A stretch of DNA of 17,292 bases from contig PWGL01000069.1 of the NCBI GenBank assembly GCA_003554465.1, positions 1-17,292 on the forward strand, read 5' to 3'. The stretch is from Candidatus Pacearchaeota archaeon (GTDB lineage Archaea; Nanobdellota; Nanobdellia; Pacearchaeales; GW2011-AR1). Under the pieces are notes generated by a model. That model was given only the letters and a program-made list of their open reading frames with translations, did no database searches and was not told the origin of the DNA. This document shows positions 1 through 6,305 of this stretch, in pieces; position 1 is the stretch's first letter; the number at the start of each line of letters is the position of its first letter. Made by a program: the position numbers and the translations under genes.

Positions 1-60
1 CAGATGATGAAGATAATGGTGGGGAGAAAGCAGATGATGAAGATAGTGGTGGGGAGGAGT
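1..60 (+). repeat. 30-base tandem repeat, two copies
   Basis: Bases 1-30 and 31-60 are near-identical copies: the first 26 bases differ only at position 16 of the unit (a/g), and the last 4 bases diverge. The period is a multiple of three, so each copy adds 10 acidic residues to the upstream protein. More copies may lie before the window. Confidence 0.8.
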
Positions 61-92
61 CTGGTGAGAAAGTGAAGGAGGAGAGTGAATAA
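1..92 (+). CDS. C-terminal acidic tail of the upstream gene, probably ribosomal protein uS3 (partial)
   Basis: Only the last 29 codons are present; the reading frame starts at base 3 and stops with TAA at 90-92. The encoded end is strongly acidic and Gly-rich (Asp-Asp-Glu-Asp blocks followed by Gly-Gly-Glu), with no folded domain visible. In archaea the gene directly upstream of uL29 is usually rps3, and archaeal uS3 often ends in a variable charged tail, so uS3 is the best guess, but that rests on gene order alone. The tail is built from a 30-base in-frame tandem repeat. The stop lies 1 base before the chosen uL29 start. Confidence 0.6.
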   Translation, partial: DDEDNGGEKADDEDSGGEESGEKVKEESE

Positions 93-93
93 A

Positions 94-315
94 ATGGCAG
101 TTTTAAATAATAGAGAAGTTCAAGAAATGACCGAGAAAGAGAAAGGGAAAAAGTTAAAAGAACTAAGGAAGGAGTTAATTAAACAAAATGTGGCTAGTGA
201 GGACAAAATTAAGCCAAAGGAAATCAAGAAAGCAATAGCGAGATTGATGACAAGCTTAAATAATACCGAAACTAGACAAGAAGCCAAGAGTGCAAAAAGC
301 TCTGGCAGATCATAA
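94..315 (+). CDS. rpl29: Large ribosomal subunit protein uL29
   Basis: Small helical protein of the 50S subunit that lies near the peptide exit tunnel and helps form the ribosome's docking surface for targeting and translocation factors. The 73 residues show the family's two-helix hairpin: an N-terminal stretch rich in Glu/Lys with the 'LKELRKEL' pattern, then a second helix beginning near 'KEIKKAIARLMT'. The C-terminal 12 or so residues are a short Lys/Ser tail. ATG at 94 is preferred over GTG at 85, which would overlap the upstream stop and add only three residues; GGAGG at 77-81 could serve as ribosome binding site. Its place between the presumed uS3 and aIF1 is the classic archaeal order. 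Confidence 0.9.
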   Translation: MAVLNNREVQEMTEKEKGKKLKELRKELIKQNVASEDKIKPKEIKKAIARLMTSLNNTETRQEAKSAKSSGRS

Positions 316-327
316 TCACAAATCAAG

Positions 328-630
328 ATGGATGTATGTCCTAAATGTGGGCTCCCTAAAGAGGCCTGTATTTGCGAAGAAATCGCTAAAGAAAAGAAGA
401 AAATAGAAGTGACAACAGAGAAAAGAAAATTTGGTAAAATAACGACCATAATAAGTGGATTAGGAAAAGACGTAAATTTAAAAGACCTCGCAAGTGAACT
501 TAAAAGTAAAATGGCTTGCGGAGGGACAGTAAAAAACAAGAACATAGAATTGCAAGGTGACCACAGAAAGAATATAAAAAAAGCGTTAATCGCATTAGGC
601 TTTAAAGAAGAGCAAATAAAAATAGAATAG
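328..630 (+). CDS. sui1: Translation initiation factor aIF1 (SUI1/eIF1 family)
   Basis: Archaeal homologue of eIF1, which binds the 30S subunit near the P site and promotes accurate start-codon selection. The 100 residues contain an N-terminal cysteine cluster (C4, C7, C14, C16; CPxC then CxC), common in archaeal members and probably zinc binding. The SUI1 alpha/beta domain follows, with the signature basic/Gly region 'GKITTIISGL' around residues 36-45, 'CGGTVKN' around 64-70 and the closing 'LQGDHRKNIKKAL' segment. Length is normal. It lies 12 bases after uL29 and 7 bases before uS17, with no RNase P subunit gene in between. Confidence 0.93.
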   Translation: MDVCPKCGLPKEACICEEIAKEKKKIEVTTEKRKFGKITTIISGLGKDVNLKDLASELKSKMACGGTVKNKNIELQGDHRKNIKKALIALGFKEEQIKIE

Positions 631-637
631 GAGAAAA

Positions 638-985
638 ATGGTAGAGAAAAAAAGTAAGAAAAGTGTAGGGAAACCTAGCTGTGCAGATCCGAAATGTCCT
701 TTTCATGGTCATTTGAAGGTTAGGGGAAGAGAATTTAAGGGTTATGTAGTCAAGAAACTGCCTAAAAAAATTACTATAAAGTTCGAGAGAATTGTAAAGG
801 TTAAGAAATATGATAGAATAAAGAAGGAAAGTGCAAAAATACATGCAAGATTGCCAGACTGTAAAAGAGAAGAGGTAAATGTGGGGGATTATGTTAGAGT
901 GGGAGGTTGTAGACCTTTATCAAAAACAATTTCATTTGTATATTTAGAAAATTTATCACCAAAATCTAGCAAGGAAGAAAAATGA
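638..985 (+). CDS. rps17: Small ribosomal subunit protein uS17
   Basis: Primary 16S rRNA-binding protein with an OB-fold. The 115 residues match the archaeal form: an N-terminal segment with 'CPFHGHLKVRGREFKGYVV', a central strand set ending in 'KKYDRIKKESAKIHARLPDC', then the diagnostic 'VNVGDYVRVGGCRPLSKTISFVYLE'. GGAG just before the ATG (about 631-634) is a plausible ribosome binding site. The stop overlaps the uL14 start by an ATGA (982-985), implying coupled translation. The cysteines in the N-terminal part occur in archaeal and eukaryotic relatives. The last 8 or so residues are a charged tail. Confidence 0.95.
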   Translation: MVEKKSKKSVGKPSCADPKCPFHGHLKVRGREFKGYVVKKLPKKITIKFERIVKVKKYDRIKKESAKIHARLPDCKREEVNVGDYVRVGGCRPLSKTISFVYLENLSPKSSKEEK

Positions 986-1383
986 AACCACTCTCATCAA
1001 AAACAACAGAAGGAGTAAATATAGGTAGTAAGGTTAAAGCTGCAGATAACTCTGGTGCAAGAATAGTTAGGATTACAGGTGTTAAAAGAAAGAAAGTTAG
1101 GAAAGGTAAACAAATATCTTGCAAGATAGGAGACTGGGTTAAGGTTAGTGTCAGGAAAGGTAATCCTGATATGAAAGGAGAAGTTTTTGATGCAGTAGTA
1201 GTAAGGCAGAGAAAACCATGGAGAAGATTGACAGGTGAAAGAGTGGCATTTACAGATAATGCAGTGGCATTATTAAAGGACGATGTTGGAAACCCTAAAG
1301 GTACTCAGATTAAAGGCCCTGTTGCCAAGGAAATTTTGGAGAGATGGGGATCTATAGCTAAGATAGCCAGCATGACAGCCTAA
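982..1383 (+). CDS. rpl14: Large ribosomal subunit protein uL14
   Basis: Beta-barrel 50S protein at the subunit interface, contacting 30S rRNA in intersubunit bridges. The 133 residues are full length and carry the family hallmarks in order: 'KAADNSGARIVRITGV' near residues 19-34, 'GDWVKVSVRKGNPDMKGEV' in the middle, 'VVVRQRKPWRR', 'FTDNAVALL', and the end block 'GNPKGTQIKGPVAKEILERW' leading to 'IASMTA'. The start overlaps the uS17 stop (ATGA). A second TAA follows directly at 1384-1386, giving tandem stops, then a gap of about 20 bases before uL24. Confidence 0.96.
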   Translation: MKPLSSKTTEGVNIGSKVKAADNSGARIVRITGVKRKKVRKGKQISCKIGDWVKVSVRKGNPDMKGEVFDAVVVRQRKPWRRLTGERVAFTDNAVALLKDDVGNPKGTQIKGPVAKEILERWGSIAKIASMTA

Positions 1384-1407
1384 TAAATGGAAATAATATG
1401 AATAAAA

Positions 1408-2022
1408 ATGAAAATATTTAGTAAAAATTGGAAAGGAAGTAAAAATAGAAGAAAGAAAAGAAAGTATTTAGCTAATGCCCCTCTTCATTTAAGACATAAA
1501 TTTTTGTCTGCCAATTTAAACAAAAAACTGAGAGGAAAATATGGTACTAGAAATGTCCCTTTAAGGAAAGGAGATACTGTTAAAATTATGAATGGAGAGT
1601 TTAAAGGTAAAGAAGGAAAAGTTGAAAGTGTAGACTTAAAAAGATCAAAAGTAATATTGGAGAAAATAAGAAGAAATAAGAAAGACGGAAATAAAATTGT
1701 GGTAGAATTTCACCCTTCAAATCTCCAAATTAATGATTTGAATTTTGACGATAGGATTAGGGAGAAAAAAATTAAAGGTTATGAAAGTGAAAGTTCTGAA
1801 GAGAAGAAGGTAGGTGAGAAGAAGAGTGAGGGGAAAAGTGAGAAGAAGAGTGAGGAAGATAAGAAAAGTAAAACAAAATCAGATAAGGCAAGTGAGGGGA
1901 AAAGTGAGAAGAAGGTAGGTGAGAAGAAGAGTGAGGGGAAAAGTGGAAAATTAAAGTCAGGCAAAACTGAAAAAAAAGTAAGTTCAAAAAGTAAAAAGGA
2001 AAATAAAACAAAGGGAAAATAA
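1408..2022 (+). CDS. rpl24: Large ribosomal subunit protein uL24 with long Lys/Ser/Glu-rich tail
   Basis: Assembly-initiating 50S protein located near the exit tunnel. Residues 1 to about 121 are the normal archaeal protein: a basic N-terminus, 'NAPLHLRHKFLSANL' around 23-37, a KOW motif around 52-80 ('KGDTVKIMNGEFKGKEGKV'), then 'FHPSNLQINDLNFDD'. From about 122 to 204 there is an extra tail made almost wholly of Lys, Ser, Glu and Gly, with an internal 35-codon duplication. Archaeal uL24 is usually about 120-150 residues, so the tail is the unusual part; it is probably disordered and may reach solvent or bind RNA. It ends 1 base before the eS4 start. Confidence 0.93.
   Translation: MKIFSKNWKGSKNRRKKRKYLANAPLHLRHKFLSANLNKKLRGKYGTRNVPLRKGDTVKIMNGEFKGKEGKVESVDLKRSKVILEKIRRNKKDGNKIVVEFHPSNLQINDLNFDDRIREKKIKGYESESSEEKKVGEKKSEGKSEKKSEEDKKSKTKSDKASEGKSEKKVGEKKSEGKSGKLKSGKTEKKVSSKSKKENKTKGK
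1801..1945 (+). repeat. In-frame direct repeat in the uL24 tail (two identical 40-base copies)
   Basis: Bases 1801-1840 and 1906-1945 are identical over 40 bases. The offset is 105 bases (35 codons), so the duplication is in frame. A shorter sub-unit, around agtgaggggaaaagtg, occurs within both copies and again at about 1891, just before the second. This points to expansion by slippage or unequal recombination within the low-complexity tail. Confidence 0.9.
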
Positions 2023-2023
2023 A

Positions 2024-2653
2024 ATGTATCTAACAAGAAGTCATGCACCAAGAAAATGGCCGTTGCCAAGAAAAGGTACTAAATACCTAGTTAGACCTGC
2101 AGGGGACAGGGAAAGAGGGTTACCTTTATTAATAATTATAAGAGATATTCTTGGTCTTGCACAATCAAAGAAAGAGACACAAAAGTTATTAAACCTAGGT
2201 AAAATAAAAGTTAATTATAAACCTGTTAAAAAAGTTAACTATTCTATAGGATTATTCGATGTTTTAAATTTGAATGGCAACAACTATAAATTGGTTTTAG
2301 AGGGAAAGAAATTCTCTATAAAAGAAGTTAAAGGTGATGAAAGTAAAGAAAAGATTGCAAGAGTAGATAATAAAAAGATTTTGAAAGGCGAGAAGACACA
2401 AATCAATTTGAGTGACGGGAGAAATTATATTATGGATAAAAAAGTTATTGTGGGAAGCTCAGTTATTATAGATTTGGAAAAAAGTAAGATTAAAAAAGTG
2501 TTGCCCTTGAAGGAAGGAGTAAAAGTATTATTTATATCTGGAAAGCACACAGGTAGCGAGGGAAAAATCAAGTCTATTAAAGAAGAAATTGTAGCAATTG
2601 TTGATGAATCAGAAATCAAAACTAAAAAAGATAGCTTTATAGTTATAAAATGA
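2024..2653 (+). CDS. rps4e: Small ribosomal subunit protein eS4
   Basis: 30S protein found only in archaea and eukaryotes. The 209 residues begin with the diagnostic 'HAPRKWPLPRKGTKY' and 'PAGDRERGLPLLIIIRDILG', followed by an S4-like RNA-binding segment ('SKKETQKLLNLGKIKVN') and a C-terminal KOW-like part ('GVKVLFISGKHTGSEGKI'). It is somewhat shorter than the roughly 235-240 residues common in other archaea; the difference seems spread through the central and C-terminal parts rather than a frameshift. The start lies 1 base after the uL24 stop, and the stop overlaps uL5 by ATGA. Confidence 0.95.
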   Translation: MYLTRSHAPRKWPLPRKGTKYLVRPAGDRERGLPLLIIIRDILGLAQSKKETQKLLNLGKIKVNYKPVKKVNYSIGLFDVLNLNGNNYKLVLEGKKFSIKEVKGDESKEKIARVDNKKILKGEKTQINLSDGRNYIMDKKVIVGSSVIIDLEKSKIKKVLPLKEGVKVLFISGKHTGSEGKIKSIKEEIVAIVDESEIKTKKDSFIVIK

Positions 2654-3171
2654 AAAAAAATAAAGAAGAAGTAAATGTTATGGAAGAACCTCAAATAGAA
2701 AAGGTCATATTAAGTGTGGGTGCGAATGGTGAGGAGTTAGACAAGGGTGTTAAATTGTTAAGTAGAATATCAGGGAAAAAACCTATAAAAACAAAAAGTA
2801 ATAAAAGAATACCCACATTAGGTGTTTCTCCGGGGATGGAAATTGGATGTATGGTAACTATTAGGGGTGAGAAAGCTATAGAAATTTTAAAAAACCTTCT
2901 TGATGCTGAGGAAAATGCAATAAGAGAGAGAAAAATATCAAAAAACACTTTTTCATTTGGTATAGAAGAATATATTGAAATACCCGGAATAGAATATCAA
3001 AGAGATATAGGTGTTTTAGGTTTAAATGTGACTGTCACATTTAAGAAACCAGGTAGAAGAGTTAGTGTCAGGAAAATTAAAAGGGCAAAAATACCTGAAA
3101 AGCAAAATGTTCGTAAAGAAGAAATTATAGATTATTTAGAAAATAAATTAGACGTGGAAATAATAAGATGA
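2650..3171 (+). CDS. rpl5: Large ribosomal subunit protein uL5
   Basis: 50S central protuberance protein that binds 5S rRNA and contacts P-site tRNA. The 173 residues show 'IEKVILSVGANGEELDKGVKLLSRISGKKP', then 'KTKSNKRIPTLGVSPGMEIGCMVTIRG', and near the end 'IEIPGIEYQRDIGVLGLNVTVTFKKPG', all in family order. The reported start overlaps the eS4 stop (ATGA). A second ATG at 2680, ten codons in, would give an N-terminus closer to many archaeal homologues, so the first 10 Lys/Glu-rich residues are uncertain. The stop overlaps uS14 by ATGA. Confidence 0.95.
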   Translation: MKKNKEEVNVMEEPQIEKVILSVGANGEELDKGVKLLSRISGKKPIKTKSNKRIPTLGVSPGMEIGCMVTIRGEKAIEILKNLLDAEENAIRERKISKNTFSFGIEEYIEIPGIEYQRDIGVLGLNVTVTFKKPGRRVSVRKIKRAKIPEKQNVRKEEIIDYLENKLDVEIIR

Positions 3172-3398
3172 CAACCAGTAATTGGGAAAAAGTTTTGAAA
3201 CAAGTAAAGCATAAAGATGCGAAAAGAAAGAAATTCACAAAACATAATAAACCTATGGATAGGAAGTTTGGAGAGTCAACTAAAAAATGTACTAGATGCG
3301 GAAGGTTTGGGGGCCATATATCATCTTATGGACTACACTTATGTAGGCAGTGTTTTAGGGAAACGGCGGAAAAAATAGGTTTCAAAAAAAATAATTAA
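3168..3398 (+). CDS. rps14: Small ribosomal subunit protein uS14 (zinc-binding, N-terminally extended)
   Basis: 30S head protein. The C-terminal part is canonical: 'RKFGESTKKC', a zinc site formed by C41, C44, C59 and C62, and 'LHLCRQCFRETAEKIGFKK'. Most archaeal uS14 proteins are about 50-56 residues; this one has 76, with roughly 20-25 additional basic residues at the front. The long start is preferred because it overlaps the uL5 stop as ATGA like its neighbours; the internal ATG at 3255 would start almost on the conserved core. The extension resembles what I recall from DPANN archaea (memory, not searched). Confidence 0.93.
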   Translation: MTTSNWEKVLKQVKHKDAKRKKFTKHNKPMDRKFGESTKKCTRCGRFGGHISSYGLHLCRQCFRETAEKIGFKKNN

Positions 3399-3413
3399 AT
3401 ATGGAGAAATAAA

Positions 3414-3788
3414 ATGACACAAGATATAGTTGCAAACGCATTGAATGAAATACTAAATGCAAATATGGCAGGTAAAAAGGAACTAATTATTGGAAGATAT
3501 AATAAATTATTGTTGAATGTTTTAGATTTGGCTAAGAATTATGGATATATAAAAAACTATGAGACTAGGGATGATAAGTTAGAAGTTAATATTGGTGACT
3601 TAAATAAATGTCAGTCTATAAAACCAAGATTTCCAATAGATAGTGATAATTTAGAAAAATTTGTTAGGAGATATCTACCTAGTAGGAAATTTGGAATCTT
3701 AATAATTAGCACTAGCCACGGATTAATGACTCATGAAGAAAGTAAGGAGAAAAATATAGGGGGTAGCTTGATAGCTTATTTCTATTAA
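3414..3788 (+). CDS. rps8: Small ribosomal subunit protein uS8
   Basis: 16S rRNA-binding protein needed for platform assembly of the 30S subunit. The 124 residues are close to the archaeal norm of about 130 and include the N-terminal 'ANALNEILNANMAGKKE' helix, the central 'IKPRFPIDSDNLEKFVRRYLP' and the highly conserved C-terminal 'FGILIISTSHGLMTHEES' then 'GGSLIAYFY'. A GGAG at about 3403-3406 in the 15-base gap after uS14 is a likely ribosome binding site. It ends 2 bases before uL6. Confidence 0.95.
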   Translation: MTQDIVANALNEILNANMAGKKELIIGRYNKLLLNVLDLAKNYGYIKNYETRDDKLEVNIGDLNKCQSIKPRFPIDSDNLEKFVRRYLPSRKFGILIISTSHGLMTHEESKEKNIGGSLIAYFY

Positions 3789-3790
3789 AA

Positions 3791-4354
3791 ATGGCAAGAA
3801 AAAAAATAGAGGAAATAATTGAAGTAGGAGAAGGTATGAATGTCGAGATATCTGGAGATACAATAAAAATCAAGAAAGGGGAAGATGAAGTTGAGAGAAA
3901 AATAGTTTTCCCAGTTAAATATGAAAATAATAAAATAACATTAAAACATGATAATCCTTCTAAAAAAGATAAGAAAAAAATGAATTCTATGGCAGCCCAT
4001 ATTAGGAGTATGATTTCGGGAATTAATAAGAAATATGTCTATAAATTGAAAATTTGTTCTGTTCACTTCCCTATGAATGTTTCTGTTGAAAATGACCAGG
4101 TAGTTATAAAAAACTTCCAAGGTGAAAAAACCCCTAGAATAGCTAAAATATTGCCAGGAGCTAAAGTTGAAATTAATAATGAGGAAGTAACTGTTGAAAG
4201 TGCAGATAAAAATAAGGCAGGGCAAACAGCAGCTAATATTGAGAGGGCTACAATCATTAGGGGAAAGGATAGAAGGATTTTTCAAGACGGAATATACATA
4301 GTTGAGAAAGAGAAAGGAAAAAGATTAGAAGATATAGAGGAGGAAGAAAAATGA
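3791..4354 (+). CDS. rpl6: Large ribosomal subunit protein uL6
   Basis: 50S protein near the factor-binding site and sarcin-ricin loop. The 187 residues form two repeated domains: the first ending around residue 80 with 'HIRSMISGINKKYVYKLKICSVHFP', the second from about 95 ('VVIKNFQGEKTPRIAKILPG') through 'NIERATIIRGKDRRIFQDGIYIVEK', the archaeal/eukaryotic ending. Length is typical. The stop overlaps the eL32 start by ATGA. The short acidic end is unremarkable. Confidence 0.95.
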   Translation: MARKKIEEIIEVGEGMNVEISGDTIKIKKGEDEVERKIVFPVKYENNKITLKHDNPSKKDKKKMNSMAAHIRSMISGINKKYVYKLKICSVHFPMNVSVENDQVVIKNFQGEKTPRIAKILPGAKVEINNEEVTVESADKNKAGQTAANIERATIIRGKDRRIFQDGIYIVEKEKGKRLEDIEEEEK

Positions 4355-4749
4355 AGAAGAAATTTGTAAGAAGATGTGCAAGAAGACATTCAAAATTAGG
4401 GAAAGGTAGGAGAAAAAAACAGAAGTGGAGAAAACCTAAAGGCAGAGATAATAAAATGAGGGAAAAAGTGAAAAGTAGGCCGCCTGTTGTTTCTGTAGGT
4501 TATAGAAAAGCAAAAGATGAGAGGGGGAAAATTAATGGTAAAAATGTAGTCAGGGTAGAAAACTTAAAAGATGTGGAAAAGGTCAAGAAAGAAGATGCCG
4601 TAATTATTGCCAAGGTGGGTAGAAAGAAAAGAGAAGAAATAGAGAAGAAATTGCCGAAAGATGTTGAAATTTTGAATAAGAAAAAAGAAAAATCTAAAGC
4701 TGAAAAAGAAAATAAAAGTCAGGGAAATAAAGAAGAAAATAAAAAATGA
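4351..4749 (+). CDS. rpl32e: Large ribosomal subunit protein eL32
   Basis: 50S protein specific to archaea and eukaryotes. The 132 residues open with a basic region containing 'WRKPKGRDNKMREKVKSRPPVVSVGYR', the family core, followed by 'VENLKDVEKV' and 'VIIAKVGRKKREEIEKK', which form the folded C-terminal half. The last 25 or so residues are a Lys/Glu/Asn-rich low-complexity tail, like those on uL24 and the isomerase-like protein in this window. Start and stop both overlap neighbours by ATGA (uL6 and eL19). Confidence 0.93.
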   Translation: MKKKFVRRCARRHSKLGKGRRKKQKWRKPKGRDNKMREKVKSRPPVVSVGYRKAKDERGKINGKNVVRVENLKDVEKVKKEDAVIIAKVGRKKREEIEKKLPKDVEILNKKKEKSKAEKENKSQGNKEENKK

Positions 4750-5150
4750 ACTTGAAAAATAAAAAGCATTTAATAGGGAAAGTTTTAGGTGTCGGAAGGG
4801 GTAGGATAGCATTAGATGAGAATAGGTTGGAGGAAATCAAGGAAGCTATAACAAGACAGGATGTTAGAGAATTGAAAGAGAGGGGTTTGATAATTGTTAA
4901 AGAAAAGAAAGGTAGGAGAAAAAAGAAGAAAAGAAAGACGAAGAGAAGAGGTGGTAGTAGGAGAAAAAGACCAAAAAATAGGAAAAGAGAATATATGCAT
5001 ATGGTAAGAAAGCAAAGAAAGTACTTAAAGATTATGAAAGATGAAGGAGTTATCGATAGGGACAAATACTATAAACTTAGAAATGATATCAAGGCAAGGA
5101 AATTTAAAGATTTAAAAAGATTGAAACAGGAGGTTAATTCAGAAGAATGA
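4746..5150 (+). CDS. rpl19e: Large ribosomal subunit protein eL19
   Basis: 50S protein specific to archaea and eukaryotes; its long C-terminal helix makes intersubunit contacts in known structures. The 134 residues show 'VLGVGRGRIALDENRLEEIKEAITRQDVRELKERGLI', a very basic linker ('KKGRRKKKKRKTKRRGG') and the helical end 'QRKYLKIMKDEGVIDRDKYYKLRNDIKARKFKDLKRLK'. It is somewhat shorter than the roughly 150 residues of many archaeal members. It overlaps eL32 and uL18 by ATGA at both ends. Confidence 0.94.
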   Translation: MNLKNKKHLIGKVLGVGRGRIALDENRLEEIKEAITRQDVRELKERGLIIVKEKKGRRKKKKRKTKRRGGSRRKRPKNRKREYMHMVRKQRKYLKIMKDEGVIDRDKYYKLRNDIKARKFKDLKRLKQEVNSEE

Positions 5151-5629
5151 TAAGGAGAAAAAGAAGAAGAGAAGGAAAGACTGATTATAAAGCAAGAGTA
5201 GCTATGCTAAAAAGTGAGAAAACAAGAATAGTTTTTAGAAGCTCTAATAGATATATTATTGGTCAGTTGGTTGATAGCGAGATTGGACAAGATAAGGTTA
5301 TATTGGAAATAAATTCAAAAAAGCTCTTGAATTATGGCTGGCCTAAAGAGAGTGTAAGCAGCCTAAATTCTCTGCCTGCGACATACCTAACAGGTTATTT
5401 ATTGGCAAAGAAAAGTAAAGTTGAAGAGAGTATCTTTGACATAGGCCTAATTAGGAATGTTCCAAAAAATAGATCTTTTGCTTTCCTAAAAGGTATTGTA
5501 GATGGAGGCATTAAGGTTAATAGTAATGAAAAAATGTTCCCGAGTGATGAAAGAATTAAAGGTGAACATTTAAAGAATAAAATTAATTTTGTTAAGGTTC
5601 AAAAAAATATAGAGGAAGAAAATGCCTAG
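5147..5629 (+). CDS. rpl18: Large ribosomal subunit protein uL18 (short form)
   Basis: 5S rRNA-binding protein of the central protuberance. The 160 residues carry the archaeal pattern: 'RRKRRREGKTDYKARVAMLKS', 'RIVFRSSNRYIIGQLVD', 'LPATYLTGYLLAKK', 'FAFLKGIVDGGIKV' and 'FPSDERIKGEHL'. Most archaeal uL18 proteins are about 185-200 residues and continue well past the GEHL region; here the protein stops about 20 residues later, so the usual C-terminal helix is shortened. The stop overlaps the uS5 start by 8 bases, the longest overlap in the cluster. Confidence 0.94.
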   Translation: MIRRKRRREGKTDYKARVAMLKSEKTRIVFRSSNRYIIGQLVDSEIGQDKVILEINSKKLLNYGWPKESVSSLNSLPATYLTGYLLAKKSKVEESIFDIGLIRNVPKNRSFAFLKGIVDGGIKVNSNEKMFPSDERIKGEHLKNKINFVKVQKNIEEENA

Positions 5630-6305
5630 AAGAAGAAGAAAAAGTAAGGAAGAGATAAGAGAAGAAGAGTTAAAGTCTTGGAAGCCAATAACTAATTTGG
5701 GAAGAATGGTTAAGAAAGGTGAAATGAAAGATATAAATAAAGTTATAGAAAATTATAGGATATTAGAGCCACAGGTTGTCGATATGTTAATAAAGCCTCA
5801 AGATGATTTATTGCTTATAGGTCAGGCTAAAGGTAAATTTGGAGGAGGGAAAAGAAGGGTCTTTAGGCAAACTCAGAAGAAGACTGCGGAAGATAATGTC
5901 CCTACATTCTCATGTATGGCAGTCATAGGTGATAAAAATGGACATGTTGGAGTAGGTATAGGAAAATCAAAAGAGACATTTCCGGCTAAAGATAAGGCAT
6001 TAAGGAAAGCTAAGTTAAATATTATGAAGATAAATAGAGGTTGTGGGTCATTTTACTGTTCATGTAACGAGCCTCACTCTGTGCCTTTACAGGTTAGAGG
6101 AAAATGTGGAAGTAGCGAGGTGGTTTTAATACCTGCACCGCAAGGTACTGGCCTAGTTATAGGTGATGAATGTAAGAAAATACTAAGTTTGGCTGGAATA
6201 GATGATGTTTATTCAAAAACTTTCGGGCAAACAAGAACTACTATCAATTTAGGTAAGGCATGTATTCAGGCACTAGAAAAATTAAATAGGATTGAGTCAA
6301 GATGA
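5622..6305 (+). CDS. rps5: Small ribosomal subunit protein uS5
   Basis: 30S protein important for decoding fidelity and the mRNA entry channel. The 227 residues match the archaeal/eukaryotic form: 'SWKPITNLGRMVKKGEM', a double-stranded-RNA-binding-like domain with 'GVGIGKSKETFPAKDKALRKAKLN', the Cys-rich 'GCGSFYCSCNEPHSVP' block, and a C-terminal domain with 'VLIPAPQGTGLVIGDECKKILSLAGIDDVYSKTFG'. Length is typical. It starts inside the end of uL18 and its stop overlaps uL30 by ATGA. Confidence 0.95.
   Translation: MPRRRRKSKEEIREEELKSWKPITNLGRMVKKGEMKDINKVIENYRILEPQVVDMLIKPQDDLLLIGQAKGKFGGGKRRVFRQTQKKTAEDNVPTFSCMAVIGDKNGHVGVGIGKSKETFPAKDKALRKAKLNIMKINRGCGSFYCSCNEPHSVPLQVRGKCGSSEVVLIPAPQGTGLVIGDECKKILSLAGIDDVYSKTFGQTRTTINLGKACIQALEKLNRIESR

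Noticed and set aside
120..545. Minus-strand open frames across the ribosomal operon (also near 1779-2069, 4564-5065 and others)
   Set aside because: They are Phe/Ser/Leu-rich complements of Lys-rich ribosomal genes with no motifs and no promoter, and cross gene boundaries.
1387..1401. Four-codon minigene (ATG to TGA) between uL14 and uL24, and a similar three-codon one at 3401-3412 before uS8
   Set aside because: Both are very short and AT-rich. The second contains the GGAG that more simply serves as ribosome binding site for uS8; no evidence of a regulatory leader peptide.
1801..1945. CRISPR-like array from repeated units
   Set aside because: The repeats are in frame, purine-rich, coding, and not separated by unique spacers of even length.
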